Origin: Oceanicella sp. SM1341
Lineage (GTDB): Bacteria; Pseudomonadota; Alphaproteobacteria; Rhodobacterales; Rhodobacteraceae
Direction: 5' to 3'
NCBI RefSeq assembly: GCF_003448965.1
Contig: NZ_QRGC01000018.1
Span: forward strand, 1 to 64,000
DNA: 64,000 nt
The notes beneath the pieces are model-generated. The model saw only the letters and a program-made list of their open reading frames with translations, had not been told where the DNA came from and did no database searches. The translations under genes and the position numbers were made by a program. This document shows positions 27,272-37,660 of this stretch, piece by piece. The first letter of the stretch is position 1. Each line of letters opens with the position of its first letter.

Positions 27272-28837
27272 ATGGAGAGCGACGGCGGGCGACGCGGGCG
27301 GGGGCGCAGGGGCGGCGGGCAGGGCGGCACCGACCGCCGGGCAGCGGCAACGGCGCTGCGGCAATCGCCCTGGAGCCTGCCGGAGATCCTCGACAGCCCC
27401 ACCACCCCGCTCACCGAGGAGGGCGTGCGCGCCATCGACGACGCGGCGATGCGCATCCTCGAGGAGATCGGCATCCTCTTCCTGCATGACGGCGCGCTCG
27501 ACGTGCTGGCCCGCGCCGGCGCCACGGTGGACCGCGACAGCCGCTCCGTGCGCATGGACCGCGAGATGGTGCGCGCGCATATCGCGCTGGCGCCCTCCGC
27601 CTTCACCATCACGCCGCGCAACCCGGAGCGGGCGATCGGCATCGGCGGCCGGGGCACGGTGTTCGGCAATGTCTCCTCGCCGCCGAGCTGCTCCGACCTC
27701 GAGCGCGGAAGGCGCAGCGGCGACCGGGAGAGTTTCCGCGACCTCCTGCGCCTCACCCAGCATTTCAACTGCATCCATTTCAACGGCGGCTACCCGGTGG
27801 AGCCGGTGGACCTGCACGCCTCCACCCGCCATCTCGACTGCCTGCACGACATGCTCACCCTCACCGACAAGGCGGTGCATGCCTATGCGCTGGGCCCCGA
27901 GCGCATCGAGGACGCGATGGAGATGGTGCGCATCGCCGCCGGGCTGACGCCGGAGGAATTCGACGCGGCGCCGCGCATGTTCACCAACATCAATTCCTCG
28001 AGCCCGCTCAAGCATGACTGGCCGATGCTCGACGGGGCGATGCGGCTGGCGCGGCGCGGCCAGCCGGTGGTGGTCTCGCCCTTCACGCTCGCCGGGGCCA
28101 TGGCGCCGGTGACGCTGGCGGGCGCCATCGCCCAGCAGACGGCCGAGGCGCTCTGTGCGCTGGTGCTCTGCCAGGCCATCCGGCCGGGCCTGCCGGTGGT
28201 GATGGGCTCCTTCACCTCCAACGTCGACATGCGCTCCGGGGCGCCGGCCTTCGGCACGCCGGAATACATGCGCGCCACGCAGATGTCGGGGCAGATGGCG
28301 CGGTTCTACGGCCTGCCGCTGCGCGCCTCCAACGCCTGTGCCGCGAACGCGCCCGATGCGCAGGCCGCCTGGGAGAGCGGCTTCTCGCTCTGGGCCTGTG
28401 TCTCGGGCGGGGCGAACATGGTCTACCACGCCGCGGGCTGGCTGGAGGGCGGGCTCTGCGCCTCCTACGAGAAATTCGTGATCGACTGCGAGATGCTCCA
28501 GCAGGTGATGCACTACAACCGACCCGTCGGCGTGAGCGAGGCCGACCTGGCGCTCGATGCCATCGCCGAGGTGGGGCCCTCGGGGCATTTCTTCGGCGCC
28601 GCCCACACCCAGGCCCGCTACCAGGAGGCGTTCTACGAGCCGTTCCTGTCGGACTGGCGCAACTACAAGGCCTGGGAGGAGGCGGGCGCGGTGCAGACCC
28701 CGGAGCGGGCGATGGCGCGCTGGAAACGCATCCTCTCGGAATACGAGCCGCCGGCGATGGACCCGGCCATCGCCGAGGAGCTGGCGGAATTCGTCGAGCG
28801 CCGGCGCCGGGAGGGCGGGGCGCCGACCGATTTCTGA
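27272..28837 (+). CDS. Trimethylamine methyltransferase (MttB) family protein
   Basis: The protein has 521 residues in the MttB superfamily, which moves a methyl group from a methylated amine to a corrinoid protein. Family segments are the N-terminal DDAAMRILEEIGILFLHDGA, the central GSFTSNVDMRSGAPAFGTPE, and SGGANMVYHAAGWLEGGL. The frame has no in-frame amber codon, so this is a non-pyrrolysine member, like the glycine betaine methyltransferase branch. The first 35 residues are Arg/Gly-rich and may start too early; a later start is possible. No corrinoid protein or activase lies nearby, so the substrate is unknown. Confidence 0.82.
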   Translation: MESDGGRRGRGRRGGGQGGTDRRAAATALRQSPWSLPEILDSPTTPLTEEGVRAIDDAAMRILEEIGILFLHDGALDVLARAGATVDRDSRSVRMDREMVRAHIALAPSAFTITPRNPERAIGIGGRGTVFGNVSSPPSCSDLERGRRSGDRESFRDLLRLTQHFNCIHFNGGYPVEPVDLHASTRHLDCLHDMLTLTDKAVHAYALGPERIEDAMEMVRIAAGLTPEEFDAAPRMFTNINSSSPLKHDWPMLDGAMRLARRGQPVVVSPFTLAGAMAPVTLAGAIAQQTAEALCALVLCQAIRPGLPVVMGSFTSNVDMRSGAPAFGTPEYMRATQMSGQMARFYGLPLRASNACAANAPDAQAAWESGFSLWACVSGGANMVYHAAGWLEGGLCASYEKFVIDCEMLQQVMHYNRPVGVSEADLALDAIAEVGPSGHFFGAAHTQARYQEAFYEPFLSDWRNYKAWEEAGAVQTPERAMARWKRILSEYEPPAMDPAIAEELAEFVERRRREGGAPTDF

Positions 28838-28849
28838 GCCCCGGGCAGG

Positions 28850-28880
28850 CAAAACCCCCCGCGGCGAGGCCGCGGGGGGT
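28850..28880. terminator. Bidirectional terminator between convergent genes
   Basis: Arms ACCCCCCGCGGC (28854-28865) and GCCGCGGGGGGT (28869-28880) are perfect 12-bp complements around a GAG loop. An AAAA run at 28850-28853 makes a T run for the minus strand. It ends the minus-strand gene at 28924 and probably also the methyltransferase transcript. Confidence 0.85.
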
Positions 28881-28923
28881 GTCCGGTGTCCGGGTGCGCC
28901 GGCGCGCGGCGCCGCGGCCTCCG

Positions 28924-29442
28924 TCAGCTCGCCGGCACCACGTCGTAGACGGTGGTGACGATCTCGCCGGTGGGCGCGATCTCGACGAGGTTGTTGCCCA
29001 CGCGGGCCCAGCGGGTGCCGCTCTGCGAATGCGGCAGCTCGCCGGAGATGCGCGACGGCACGGACTGCTCGCGCACCGTGGTCGGCATCATGTTGCCGGG
29101 GGTGAGCATCTGCAGCGTCGCCTCGTCGAGCTGGCCGCCGTGATGGACGTTGGAGCCGTAAGCCTCCTTCACGATGCGGGCCACCTGGTCCTCGGTCTGG
29201 AGCTGGGCGGCGAACTCGGCGCGGCCGATATGGGTCTTGAGGTCGCGCTCGTCGTGCACCATGCCGGGTGCTGCCACGGGCTGGGCGGGAACCACGGCGG
29301 CGGAGGAGGGCGCGGTGATCACGGCGGTGGGGCCGGGCACCACGTTGCCCTGCGGCGTGCCGGTGCCGTAGGTCTGGGCCAGGACGGGGCCGGATGCGAT
29401 GACGCTCACGACCGCGGCGATGGGCAGAAAGGTCCGTTTCAT
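28924..29442 (-). CDS. Small exported protein of unknown function
   Basis: The protein has 172 residues. A clear signal peptide (KRTFLPIAAVVSVIASGPVLAQ) ends near residue 23. A Thr/Pro/Ala/Val-rich stretch follows, then a more ordered half with HDERDLKTHIGRAEFAAQLQ (20 residues) and RWARVGNNLVEIAPTGEIV. I do not recognise the family. The start is set at ATG 29442 because AAGGAGGAA precedes it; the frame upstream is charged and lacks a signal. It is probably periplasmic. It is convergent with the MttB-like gene. Confidence 0.75.
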   Translation of the reverse strand: MKRTFLPIAAVVSVIASGPVLAQTYGTGTPQGNVVPGPTAVITAPSSAAVVPAQPVAAPGMVHDERDLKTHIGRAEFAAQLQTEDQVARIVKEAYGSNVHHGGQLDEATLQMLTPGNMMPTTVREQSVPSRISGELPHSQSGTRWARVGNNLVEIAPTGEIVTTVYDVVPAS

Positions 29443-29697
29443 GGCGGAGTTCCTCCTTTGCTCTGTGTTCTCAGTCCTTGCCCTGTTTTCTCGGGGCGTG
29501 TGCTGAGCCTTCGACCGCCCCCGGGCGGCCATCTGGGTGGAAAACGCCGGCCGCGGCGGATGGTTCCGGGCCCGATCCGCGGATTGGTCCGCCCGCCGGG
29601 CGCGACAGGCGTGCGGCAGGGAGGGCGGCGCCCCCGGGGCGCGCGCGCCGGCCCGGCTCCGGGATCTCGCGAGGCGGAGCAGCCGGCCGGCCGGCGG

Positions 29698-30156
29698 TCA
29701 GTCGCAGGTGAAGCGGTGGCTCCAGGGGCCCCAGTCTTCCCGGTCGATGCGGCGCTCGAGAAAGCCGTAGTCGTCCTGCGAGCCGCGGATCCGGCGCCAG
29801 ATGTCCTCGCCGTACCAGTAGAGGCGCCGCGCTTCCGGGGCGATGGTCTCGGCGTAGACATAGTAGATCCGGTTGCGCGTGGACCCGACGACCGTGCTCT
29901 CGCCCGGCTCGAGCGGAAACCAGCCCCGGGTGCTCCAGTCTCCCTGCGTGTCCATCATGTTGACGCCCACCTGGATGCGCCGGTCACACCGGTTCACGAG
30001 GATGATCTCGAAGGCGCGCTCCCGCGCCCCGGCGGGGAGCAGCGGGGCGGCGGGGGCCACGGGGGCGGCGGGCGGCGCCGCGGCCGGAAGCACGGCGAGC
30101 ATCGTCGCGAGAAGCACGGCGAGGCGGGAGGCGGGGAAGGGGGGCAGCGCTTTCAT
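29698..30156 (-). CDS. DUF1036-like exported protein
   Basis: The protein has 152 residues. An N-terminal hydrophobic signal (LAVLLATMLAVLPAAAPP) is followed by an Ala/Pro linker. A compact domain then shows IILVNRCDRRIQVGVNM, RGWFPLEPGEST and RIYYVYAE, matching the pattern of DUF1036 proteins (a Cys, GWxxLxPGE, and YYxYAE). The function of that family is not known. I chose ATG 30156 over 30162 because GGAG then has about 6-nt spacing. It lies between an unrelated exported protein and ilvC on the same strand, without tight spacing. Confidence 0.7.
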   Translation of the reverse strand: MKALPPFPASRLAVLLATMLAVLPAAAPPAAPVAPAAPLLPAGARERAFEIILVNRCDRRIQVGVNMMDTQGDWSTRGWFPLEPGESTVVGSTRNRIYYVYAETIAPEARRLYWYGEDIWRRIRGSQDDYGFLERRIDREDWGPWSHRFTCD

Positions 30157-30310
30157 GAACATCTCCGCGGAACGGCCCCAGCCTAGCGGCCAGTGGTTGC
30201 GCGGAGGTTTCCGGAGCGGCGGAAGGGCGCGCCGGCCCGCCTGGGCCGGGCGCGGTGGTCTGCCCGGGCCGGCGGCGGCCCGGGAGGCAGCGGGGCAGGG
30301 CCCGCCGCGA

Positions 30311-32019
<1,709 letters not shown>

Positions 32020-32041
32020 GTCCGTCTCTCCTTTGCCGCGC

Positions 32042-33796
32042 TCAGACCAGGACCGCGCCGGAGGTGTCGATGGCACCATCCGTCGAGGCCTCGCCGAGCA
32101 GCATCTCGTTGTGCGCCTTGCCCGAGGGGATCATCGGGAAGCAGTTCTCGTGCTTCTCGACCAGGCAATCGAGGATGAAGGGCCCGTCATGGGCCAGCAT
32201 CTGGGCGATCGCGTCGTCGAGGTCGGCGGGGTCGGACACCTGGGCGCCCTTGGCGCCGAAGGCCTCGGCGAGCTTCACGAAATCGGGCAGTGCCTCCGAC
32301 CAGGACTGCGAGTAGCGCTCGCCGTGCAGCAGCTGCTGCCACTGGCGCACCATGCCCAGCCGCTCGTTGTTCATGATGAACTGCTTCACCGGGGCGCCGT
32401 ACTGCACGGCGGTGAGCATCTCCTGCATGGTCATCAGCCAGGAGGCCTCGCCGGCCACGTTGATGACCAGCGCCTCCGGATGGGCGATCTGCACGCCCAC
32501 GGAGGCGGGCACGCCGTAGCCCATGGTGCCGAGGCCGCCGGAGGTCATCCAGCGGTTCGGCTCGTCGAAATGCAGGAACTGCGCGGCCCACATCTGGTGC
32601 TGGCCGACCTCGGTGCAGACGTAGCGGTCATGGTCCTTCGTGAGGGCCTCGAGCCGCTCCAGCGCGTATTGCGGCTTGATGACCGTGGGCGAGGGCTTGT
32701 AGGCGAGGCATTTCATCGCCCGCCAGCCGGAGATCTGGGTCCACCAGTCCTCGATCTCGGCGGCGCGGGTGCGCGCGCCCCGGGCCCGCCAGGCCTCCAG
32801 GATGTCGGAGAGCACGTTGGCGACATCGCCGATGATCGGCACGTCGACATGGATGACCTTGTTCACCGAGGAGGGGTCGATGTCGATGTGCACCTTGCGC
32901 GAGCGCGGCGAGAAGGCGTCGATGCGGCCGGTGATGCGGTCGTCGAAGCGCGCACCGACGCAGATCATCACGTCGCAATCGTGCATGGCCATGTTGGCCT
33001 CGTAGGTGCCGTGCATGCCCAGCATGCCCAGCCAGGCCTTGCCCGAGGCGGGGTAGGCCCCGAGCCCCATCAGCGTGGAGGTGACCGGGAAGCCGGTGGA
33101 GGCGGCGAGGTCGCGCAGCAGGCGGCTGGCCTCGGGGCCGGAGTTGATCACGCCGCCGCCGGTGTAGAGGATCGGGCGCTCGGCGCGCTCGATCAGCTCG
33201 ACCGCGTCCATGATCGCGTCGGAATCGCCCTTCACCTGCGGGTTGTAGTTCCACGGCCGGGTGGGCTCGGTGCCGAAATAGGTGCCGGTGGCGAACTGCA
33301 CGTCCTTGGGGATGTCGATCAGCACCGGGCCGGGGCGGCCGGAGGTGGCGACATGGAAGGCCTTGTGGATGGTCTCGCCCAGCTCGTCGGTGTCCTTCAC
33401 CAGCCAGTTGTGCTTGGTGCAGGGCCGGGTGATGCCGACGGTATCGGCCTCCTGGAACGCGTCCGTGCCGATCATGAAGGTGGGCACCTGGCCGGTGAGC
33501 ACGATCATCGGGATCGAGTCGAGCAGCGCGTCGGTCATGCCGGTGACGGCGTTGGTCGCACCCGGCCCGGAGGTGACGAGAACGACACCCGGCTTGCCGG
33601 TGGAGCGGGCATAGCCCTCCGCGGCATGGGTCGCGCCCTGCTCGTGGCGCACGAGGATGTGGCGAATGTCGTTCTGCTTGAAGATCTCGTCGTAGATGGG
33701 AAGCACCGCACCGCCGGGATAGCCGAATACGGTGTCCACACCCTGGTCCTTCAGGGCCTGAACGACAATCTGGGCACCGGTCATCTGACGGGTCAT
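32042..33796 (-). CDS. ilvI: IlvI/IlvB, acetolactate synthase catalytic subunit
   Basis: The product (584 residues) is the ThDP- and FAD-dependent enzyme making acetolactate or acetohydroxybutyrate, the first common step to Val, Leu and Ile. The catalytic Glu lies in VRHEQGATHAAEGYAR, the FAD region in LTGQVPTFMIGTDAFQEAD, and the ThDP/Mg segment in TMGYGVPASVGVQIAHPEA followed by VAGEASWLMTMQEM and IMNNERLGMVRQWQ. The usual GDGS of the metal motif reads GEAS here (near residue 449). ATG 33796 is chosen; upstream in frame is the attenuator region. Confidence 0.96.
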   Translation of the reverse strand: MTRQMTGAQIVVQALKDQGVDTVFGYPGGAVLPIYDEIFKQNDIRHILVRHEQGATHAAEGYARSTGKPGVVLVTSGPGATNAVTGMTDALLDSIPMIVLTGQVPTFMIGTDAFQEADTVGITRPCTKHNWLVKDTDELGETIHKAFHVATSGRPGPVLIDIPKDVQFATGTYFGTEPTRPWNYNPQVKGDSDAIMDAVELIERAERPILYTGGGVINSGPEASRLLRDLAASTGFPVTSTLMGLGAYPASGKAWLGMLGMHGTYEANMAMHDCDVMICVGARFDDRITGRIDAFSPRSRKVHIDIDPSSVNKVIHVDVPIIGDVANVLSDILEAWRARGARTRAAEIEDWWTQISGWRAMKCLAYKPSPTVIKPQYALERLEALTKDHDRYVCTEVGQHQMWAAQFLHFDEPNRWMTSGGLGTMGYGVPASVGVQIAHPEALVINVAGEASWLMTMQEMLTAVQYGAPVKQFIMNNERLGMVRQWQQLLHGERYSQSWSEALPDFVKLAEAFGAKGAQVSDPADLDDAIAQMLAHDGPFILDCLVEKHENCFPMIPSGKAHNEMLLGEASTDGAIDTSGAVLV

Positions 33797-33838
33797 TGGT
33801 TCATCTCCATCTCGGCGCCGGAGGCGGGCGCCGGCAAT

Positions 33839-33861
33839 AAAAAAACCCCCGGTCCGGGGGT
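33839..33861 (-). terminator. Attenuator terminator before ilvI
   Basis: On the minus strand ACCCCCGGACCGGGGGT folds into a tight hairpin and is followed by seven T. It lies between the leader peptide stop (33888) and the ilvI start (33796), exactly where a transcription attenuator should be. Confidence 0.88.
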
Positions 33862-33887
33862 CATGCGCGCGGGTCCTGCGGGGTGTC

Positions 33888-33944
33888 CTACCTCCGCCGG
33901 GGCGCGCGCTTCCCAAGTACGATGATGCTGATGGTCATGGGCAT
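33888..33944 (-). CDS. ilv leader peptide (18 residues) of a transcription attenuator
   Basis: A short frame reads MPMTISIIVLGKRAPRRR and stop on the minus strand, with GGAGGAAAG 1 nt before its ATG. It contains three Ile, one Val and one Leu codon in a cluster (ATC AGC ATC ATC GTA CTT), the end products of the operon that follows. A rho-independent terminator comes 27 nt after its stop. By analogy with known ilv leaders, ribosome stalling at these codons when charged tRNAs are scarce would let transcription proceed into ilvIHC. Confidence 0.85.
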   Translation of the reverse strand: MPMTISIIVLGKRAPRRR

Positions 33945-34163
33945 CTTTCCTCCGCGGCCCTAGATACCACCGGATTCCCGATGGTCAACCCATAAAAGCC
34001 CCGATTTGTGTCTCGAAAGGCCGAAAACTTGTCATTTTCTTGCGACAAACCCGGCTGCGGAGAAATTTCACGTATTCCGGCGGCCGACTCGCGTGCCTGT
34101 TGCGCTGCACACCGGGCTTGCCGCGATGCGGCGCGAACCGGTTGCCGCGACGCAAGAAATCCC

Positions 34164-34193
34164 TTTCGCAACGCGCGGGGGCGCTCCTATAGT
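34164..34193 (+). promoter_or_regulatory. Candidate potF promoter
   Basis: TTTCGC (34164-34169) and TATAGT (34188-34193) are 18 nt apart and 38 nt before the potF start. The -10 element is good, the -35 element is weak. Confidence 0.35.
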
Positions 34194-34230
34194 CGGGGCA
34201 AGGGGAACACTACCAACCGGGAGAATCCGC

Positions 34231-35322
34231 ATGAAAACCACTGCCCTCTGCCTCGTGTCTGCGCTTGCTCTCACGGCGGGCCAGGCCGCGGCTCAGGACA
34301 AGGTCCTGAACGTCTACAACTGGTCGGACTACATCGCCGAGGACACGATCGCGAAGTTCGAGGCGGCGACGGGGGCCAAGGTCAACTATGACGTCTACGA
34401 CAGCAACGAGACGCTGGAGGCCAAGATGCTGGCCGGCAACTCGGGCTATGACGTGGTCGTGCCCACCTCCGACTTCCTGCGCCGGCAGGTGGGCGCGGGG
34501 GTGTACATGGAGCTCGACAAGTCCAAGCTGCCCAACCTCGCCAACATGGACGCGCAGCTGATGAAGAACGCCGCCGTCTATGACGAGGGCAACGCGCATT
34601 CGGTCGTCTACATGTGGGGCACCACCGGCATCGGCTACAATGTCGAGAAGGTGAAGGAAGCCCTGGGCGAGGACGCGCCGCTGAATTCCTGGGCGCTGGT
34701 GCTCGACCCGGCGAACGCCGAGAAGCTCGCCTCCTGCGGCATCTCGATGCTCGACGCGCCGACCGAGATCCTGCCCATCGCGATGAACTACGCCGGGCTC
34801 GACCCCCGCTCCACCGAGCGCGAGGATTTCGAGAAGGGCGCCGAGACGCTGATGGCCGTGCGCCCCTACGTGCGCTACTTCCACTCCTCCCAGTACATCA
34901 ACGACCTCGCGAACGGCGATGTCTGCGTGTCGATCGGCTGGTCGGGCGACGTGTTCCAGGCCCAGGCCCGCGCGGCGGAGGCCGAGAACGGTGTCGAGAT
35001 CAAGTACGTGATCCCCGACGAGGGCGCGCTGCAGTGGTTCGACATGCTGGCGATCCCGAAGGACGCGCCGCACCCGGACCTCGCGCTGGAGTTCATCAAC
35101 TTCATCATGGACGCCCAGATCACCGCCGACATCACCAACTACGTGTGGTACGCGAACGCCAACGCCGCCTCGATGCCGATGGTCGACGAGGAGATCAAGT
35201 CCGACCCGGGCATCTTCCCCACCGAGGCCGCCAAGGAGCGGCTCTGGGGCGCGCCGGTGTATGACAGCAAGGTGGACCGCGTGGTCAACCGTCTCTGGAC
35301 CAAGATCAAGACCGGCGAATGA
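34231..35322 (+). CDS. potF: PotF-like periplasmic putrescine-binding protein
   Basis: The product (363 residues) is a polyamine-binding protein of the PotD/PotF family. The signal peptide ends at QAAAQDK (about residue 22). Mature features are VYNWSDYIAEDTIAKFEAAT, TSDFLRRQVGAGVYMELD, WGTTGIGYN, and SIGWSGDVFQAQ with the aromatic and acidic residues that bind the diamine. NWSDYI, the long insert and the four-gene context favour putrescine (PotF) over spermidine (PotD). ATG 34231 follows CCGGGAGAATCC. The stop overlaps potG (ATGA). Confidence 0.92.
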   Translation: MKTTALCLVSALALTAGQAAAQDKVLNVYNWSDYIAEDTIAKFEAATGAKVNYDVYDSNETLEAKMLAGNSGYDVVVPTSDFLRRQVGAGVYMELDKSKLPNLANMDAQLMKNAAVYDEGNAHSVVYMWGTTGIGYNVEKVKEALGEDAPLNSWALVLDPANAEKLASCGISMLDAPTEILPIAMNYAGLDPRSTEREDFEKGAETLMAVRPYVRYFHSSQYINDLANGDVCVSIGWSGDVFQAQARAAEAENGVEIKYVIPDEGALQWFDMLAIPKDAPHPDLALEFINFIMDAQITADITNYVWYANANAASMPMVDEEIKSDPGIFPTEAAKERLWGAPVYDSKVDRVVNRLWTKIKTGE

Positions 35323-36428
35323 GCCAGCAGCAGTCGCAGGGAGAGGCGCCGTTCATCCGCCTCTCCGGCATCACCAAGCGCTTCGGCGATTTCACCGCGG
35401 TGAACAATCTCTCGCTCGATATCCGCCGGGGCGAGCTGTTCTGCCTGCTCGGCGGCTCGGGCTCGGGCAAGAGCACCCTGCTGCGCATGCTCGCAGGCTT
35501 CGAGACGCCCGACGAGGGCGTGATCGAGATCGACGGCCAGCCGATGATCGGCGTCGGCCCGGCCGACCGGCCGGTGAACATGATGTTCCAGAGCTACGCG
35601 CTGTTTCCGCACATGAGCGTGGAGCGCAACGTGGGCTACGGCCTGCGGCAGGAGGGGGTGGCGAAGGCCGAGATCGCCGACCGGGTGTCGAAGATGCTCG
35701 ACATGGTGCGCCTGAAGCCCTTCGCCTCCCGCAAGCCGCACCAGCTCTCGGGCGGCCAGCGCCAGCGCGTGGCGCTCGCCCGCGCGCTGGTGAAGCAGCC
35801 CAAGGTGCTGCTGCTCGACGAGCCGCTCTCGGCGCTGGACGCCAAGCTGCGCGAGGACACCCAGTACGAGCTGATGCAGATCCAGGACCGGCTCAAGACC
35901 ACCTTCATCGTGGTGACCCACGACCAGGAGGAGGCGATGGTGCTGGCCGAGCGCATCGGCGTGATGGACCAGGGCGTGCTGGTGCAGGTCGACACGCCGC
36001 GGCACATCTACGAGTTCCCGAAAAACCGCTTCATCGCCGATTTCGTCGGCTCGGTGAACATGCTGGAGGCCGGCGTGCTCGGGCCCGGCGGGGCGCCGGG
36101 GCTGTTGCGGGTGGATTGCCCGGGCCTCGGCGGGGTGGTGGAGGCGGCCTGCGAGGCGGCCCCCGCCGCCGGCGCGAAGGCCTGGCTCGCGGTGCGCCCG
36201 GAGAAGATCACCCTGTCGCGCGATCTCACCGCCACCACGCTGCTCGGCCAGGTGGAGGAGCTCGCCTACCGGGGCGACATGACCCAGTACCGCATCCGCA
36301 TGCCCTCGGGCGTGCGGCTGAAGGTGGCGCGCACCAACCGCGCCCGCGAGGGCGAGGCCCCGATCGACTGGGACGACCAGGTGAGCGTGAGCTTCTCGCC
36401 CCAGGGCGCGCTGGTGCTGACCGACTGA
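35319..36428 (+). CDS. potG: PotG, ATPase of putrescine ABC importer
   Basis: The product (369 residues) energises uptake. The N-terminal nucleotide-binding domain has Walker A GGSGSGKSTLL, a Q-loop in [14 protein letters not shown], the signature [15 protein letters not shown], Walker [13 protein letters not shown] and the switch His in [10 protein letters not shown]. The C-terminal TOBE-type domain (after about residue 245) carries AWLAVRPEKITL. It starts inside the end of potF, so the two are translationally coupled. A 329-nt gap separates it from potH. Confidence 0.95.
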   Translation: MSQQQSQGEAPFIRLSGITKRFGDFTAVNNLSLDIRRGELFCLLGGSGSGKSTLLRMLAGFETPDEGVIEIDGQPMIGVGPADRPVNMMFQSYALFPHMSVERNVGYGLRQEGVAKAEIADRVSKMLDMVRLKPFASRKPHQLSGGQRQRVALARALVKQPKVLLLDEPLSALDAKLREDTQYELMQIQDRLKTTFIVVTHDQEEAMVLAERIGVMDQGVLVQVDTPRHIYEFPKNRFIADFVGSVNMLEAGVLGPGGAPGLLRVDCPGLGGVVEAACEAAPAAGAKAWLAVRPEKITLSRDLTATTLLGQVEELAYRGDMTQYRIRMPSGVRLKVARTNRAREGEAPIDWDDQVSVSFSPQGALVLTD

Positions 36429-36757
36429 GCCCGGGAGCGCGCCGGGCGCGGGGGTGTCCCCGTTGATCCGGCCTGCCCGGTCAGATCGCGTGGACCCGGT
36501 CGCGTCGGCCCGGCTCCATCGGCCCGCCCACCCGGGCCTGATCCTGGCCCCGGCGTGCGTGCCCGGCCATCGCTCCGGCCCGGGCCAGGCCGTCGCTCGA
36601 TGCCCGGGCGCCCCGCGGCGCAGGCTGCGCCGCCACAGCCGGCCCGGCCGGCAGAAGTCCGAGGGGGCACCTCCCGTGCCCCCGCACCCCAGACCACAAG
36701 CGGCCCCAGGGGCCGCTCCGGACCAGGGCCCCCGGGCCCGCAGAACAGGAGAGCGAG
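36429..36757. other. potG-potH gap; a tight hairpin, no gene
   Basis: No convincing gene. A perfect inverted repeat AGCGGCCCC / GGGGCCGCT at 36699-36717 has a single-base centre and lies 40 nt before potH. A second G+C-rich stretch follows before the ribosome binding site AGGAGAGCGAG. A gap of this size inside an importer operon is unusual and may lower expression of the permeases or host mRNA processing. Confidence 0.5.
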
Positions 36758-37660
36758 ATGAGCGACACCCCCGGCCGCTCCCGCATCGGCAAGCGCCTGG
36801 TCATCGGCATCCCGATGGTCTGGCTGCTGCTGTTCTTCCTCATTCCCTTCGCCATCGTGCTGAAGGTCTCGCTCTCGGAGGGGATGATCGCCCAGCCGCC
36901 CTACGGGCCGATCCTGGAGTGGAGCGAGGACAGCTGGCTGCCCGCCTACGTGGGCTCGCTCTTCAACTACGAGTGGCTGCTCGACGACCCGCTCTACATC
37001 ACCGCCTACCTCAACTCGATCTGGATGGCGCTGGTCTCGACCTTCTTCTGCCTCGTGATCGCCTACCCGATGGCCTACCTGATCGCGCGGTCCTCGCCCT
37101 CCACCCGCACCACGCTGCTGATGCTGGTGGTGCTGCCGTTCTGGACCTCGTCGCTCCTGCGCATCTACGCGCTGCTGGGGCTGCTGAGCCCCAACGGCTA
37201 CATCAACACCGTGCTGCAATGGCTGGGGGTGATCGACGCGCCGCTGCAGATGCTGCAGACCGATTTCGCGGTCTATCTCGGCATCGTCTTCACCTATCTG
37301 CCGCTGATGGTGCTGCCGCTCTATGCCACGCTCGAGAAGCTCGACGAGAGCCTGCTCGAGGCCTCGGCGGATCTCGGCGCCTCGGGTTTCGGCACCTTCT
37401 GGCAGGTGACGCTGCCGCTCTCGGGGCCGGGCATCGCGGCGGGCTGCCTGCTGGTGTTCATCCCGGCGGTGGGCGAATACGTGATCCCGGCGCTGATGGG
37501 CGGGCCCGACCAGCTGATGATCGGCAAGGTGCTCTACACCGAGTTCTTCGGCAACCGTGACTGGCCGGTGGCCTCGGCGGTGGCGATCGCGATGCTCGCC
37601 TTCCTGGTGATCCCGTTCATGATGCTGCGCAATTCCTCGGCGCTGAGGGGAGAGGTGTGA
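36758..37660 (+). CDS. potH: PotH, permease of putrescine ABC importer
   Basis: The product (300 residues) is an inner-membrane subunit with about six membrane segments (first at about residues 14-38). The coupling motif EASADLGASGFGTFWQVTLP (20 residues) matches the EAA loop that contacts the ATPase. The periplasmic insert after the first segment (EGMIAQPPYGPILEWSED) is typical of PotH. A good ribosome binding site precedes ATG 36758. Its stop codon overlaps the potI start by one base. Confidence 0.94.
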   Translation: MSDTPGRSRIGKRLVIGIPMVWLLLFFLIPFAIVLKVSLSEGMIAQPPYGPILEWSEDSWLPAYVGSLFNYEWLLDDPLYITAYLNSIWMALVSTFFCLVIAYPMAYLIARSSPSTRTTLLMLVVLPFWTSSLLRIYALLGLLSPNGYINTVLQWLGVIDAPLQMLQTDFAVYLGIVFTYLPLMVLPLYATLEKLDESLLEASADLGASGFGTFWQVTLPLSGPGIAAGCLLVFIPAVGEYVIPALMGGPDQLMIGKVLYTEFFGNRDWPVASAVAIAMLAFLVIPFMMLRNSSALRGEV

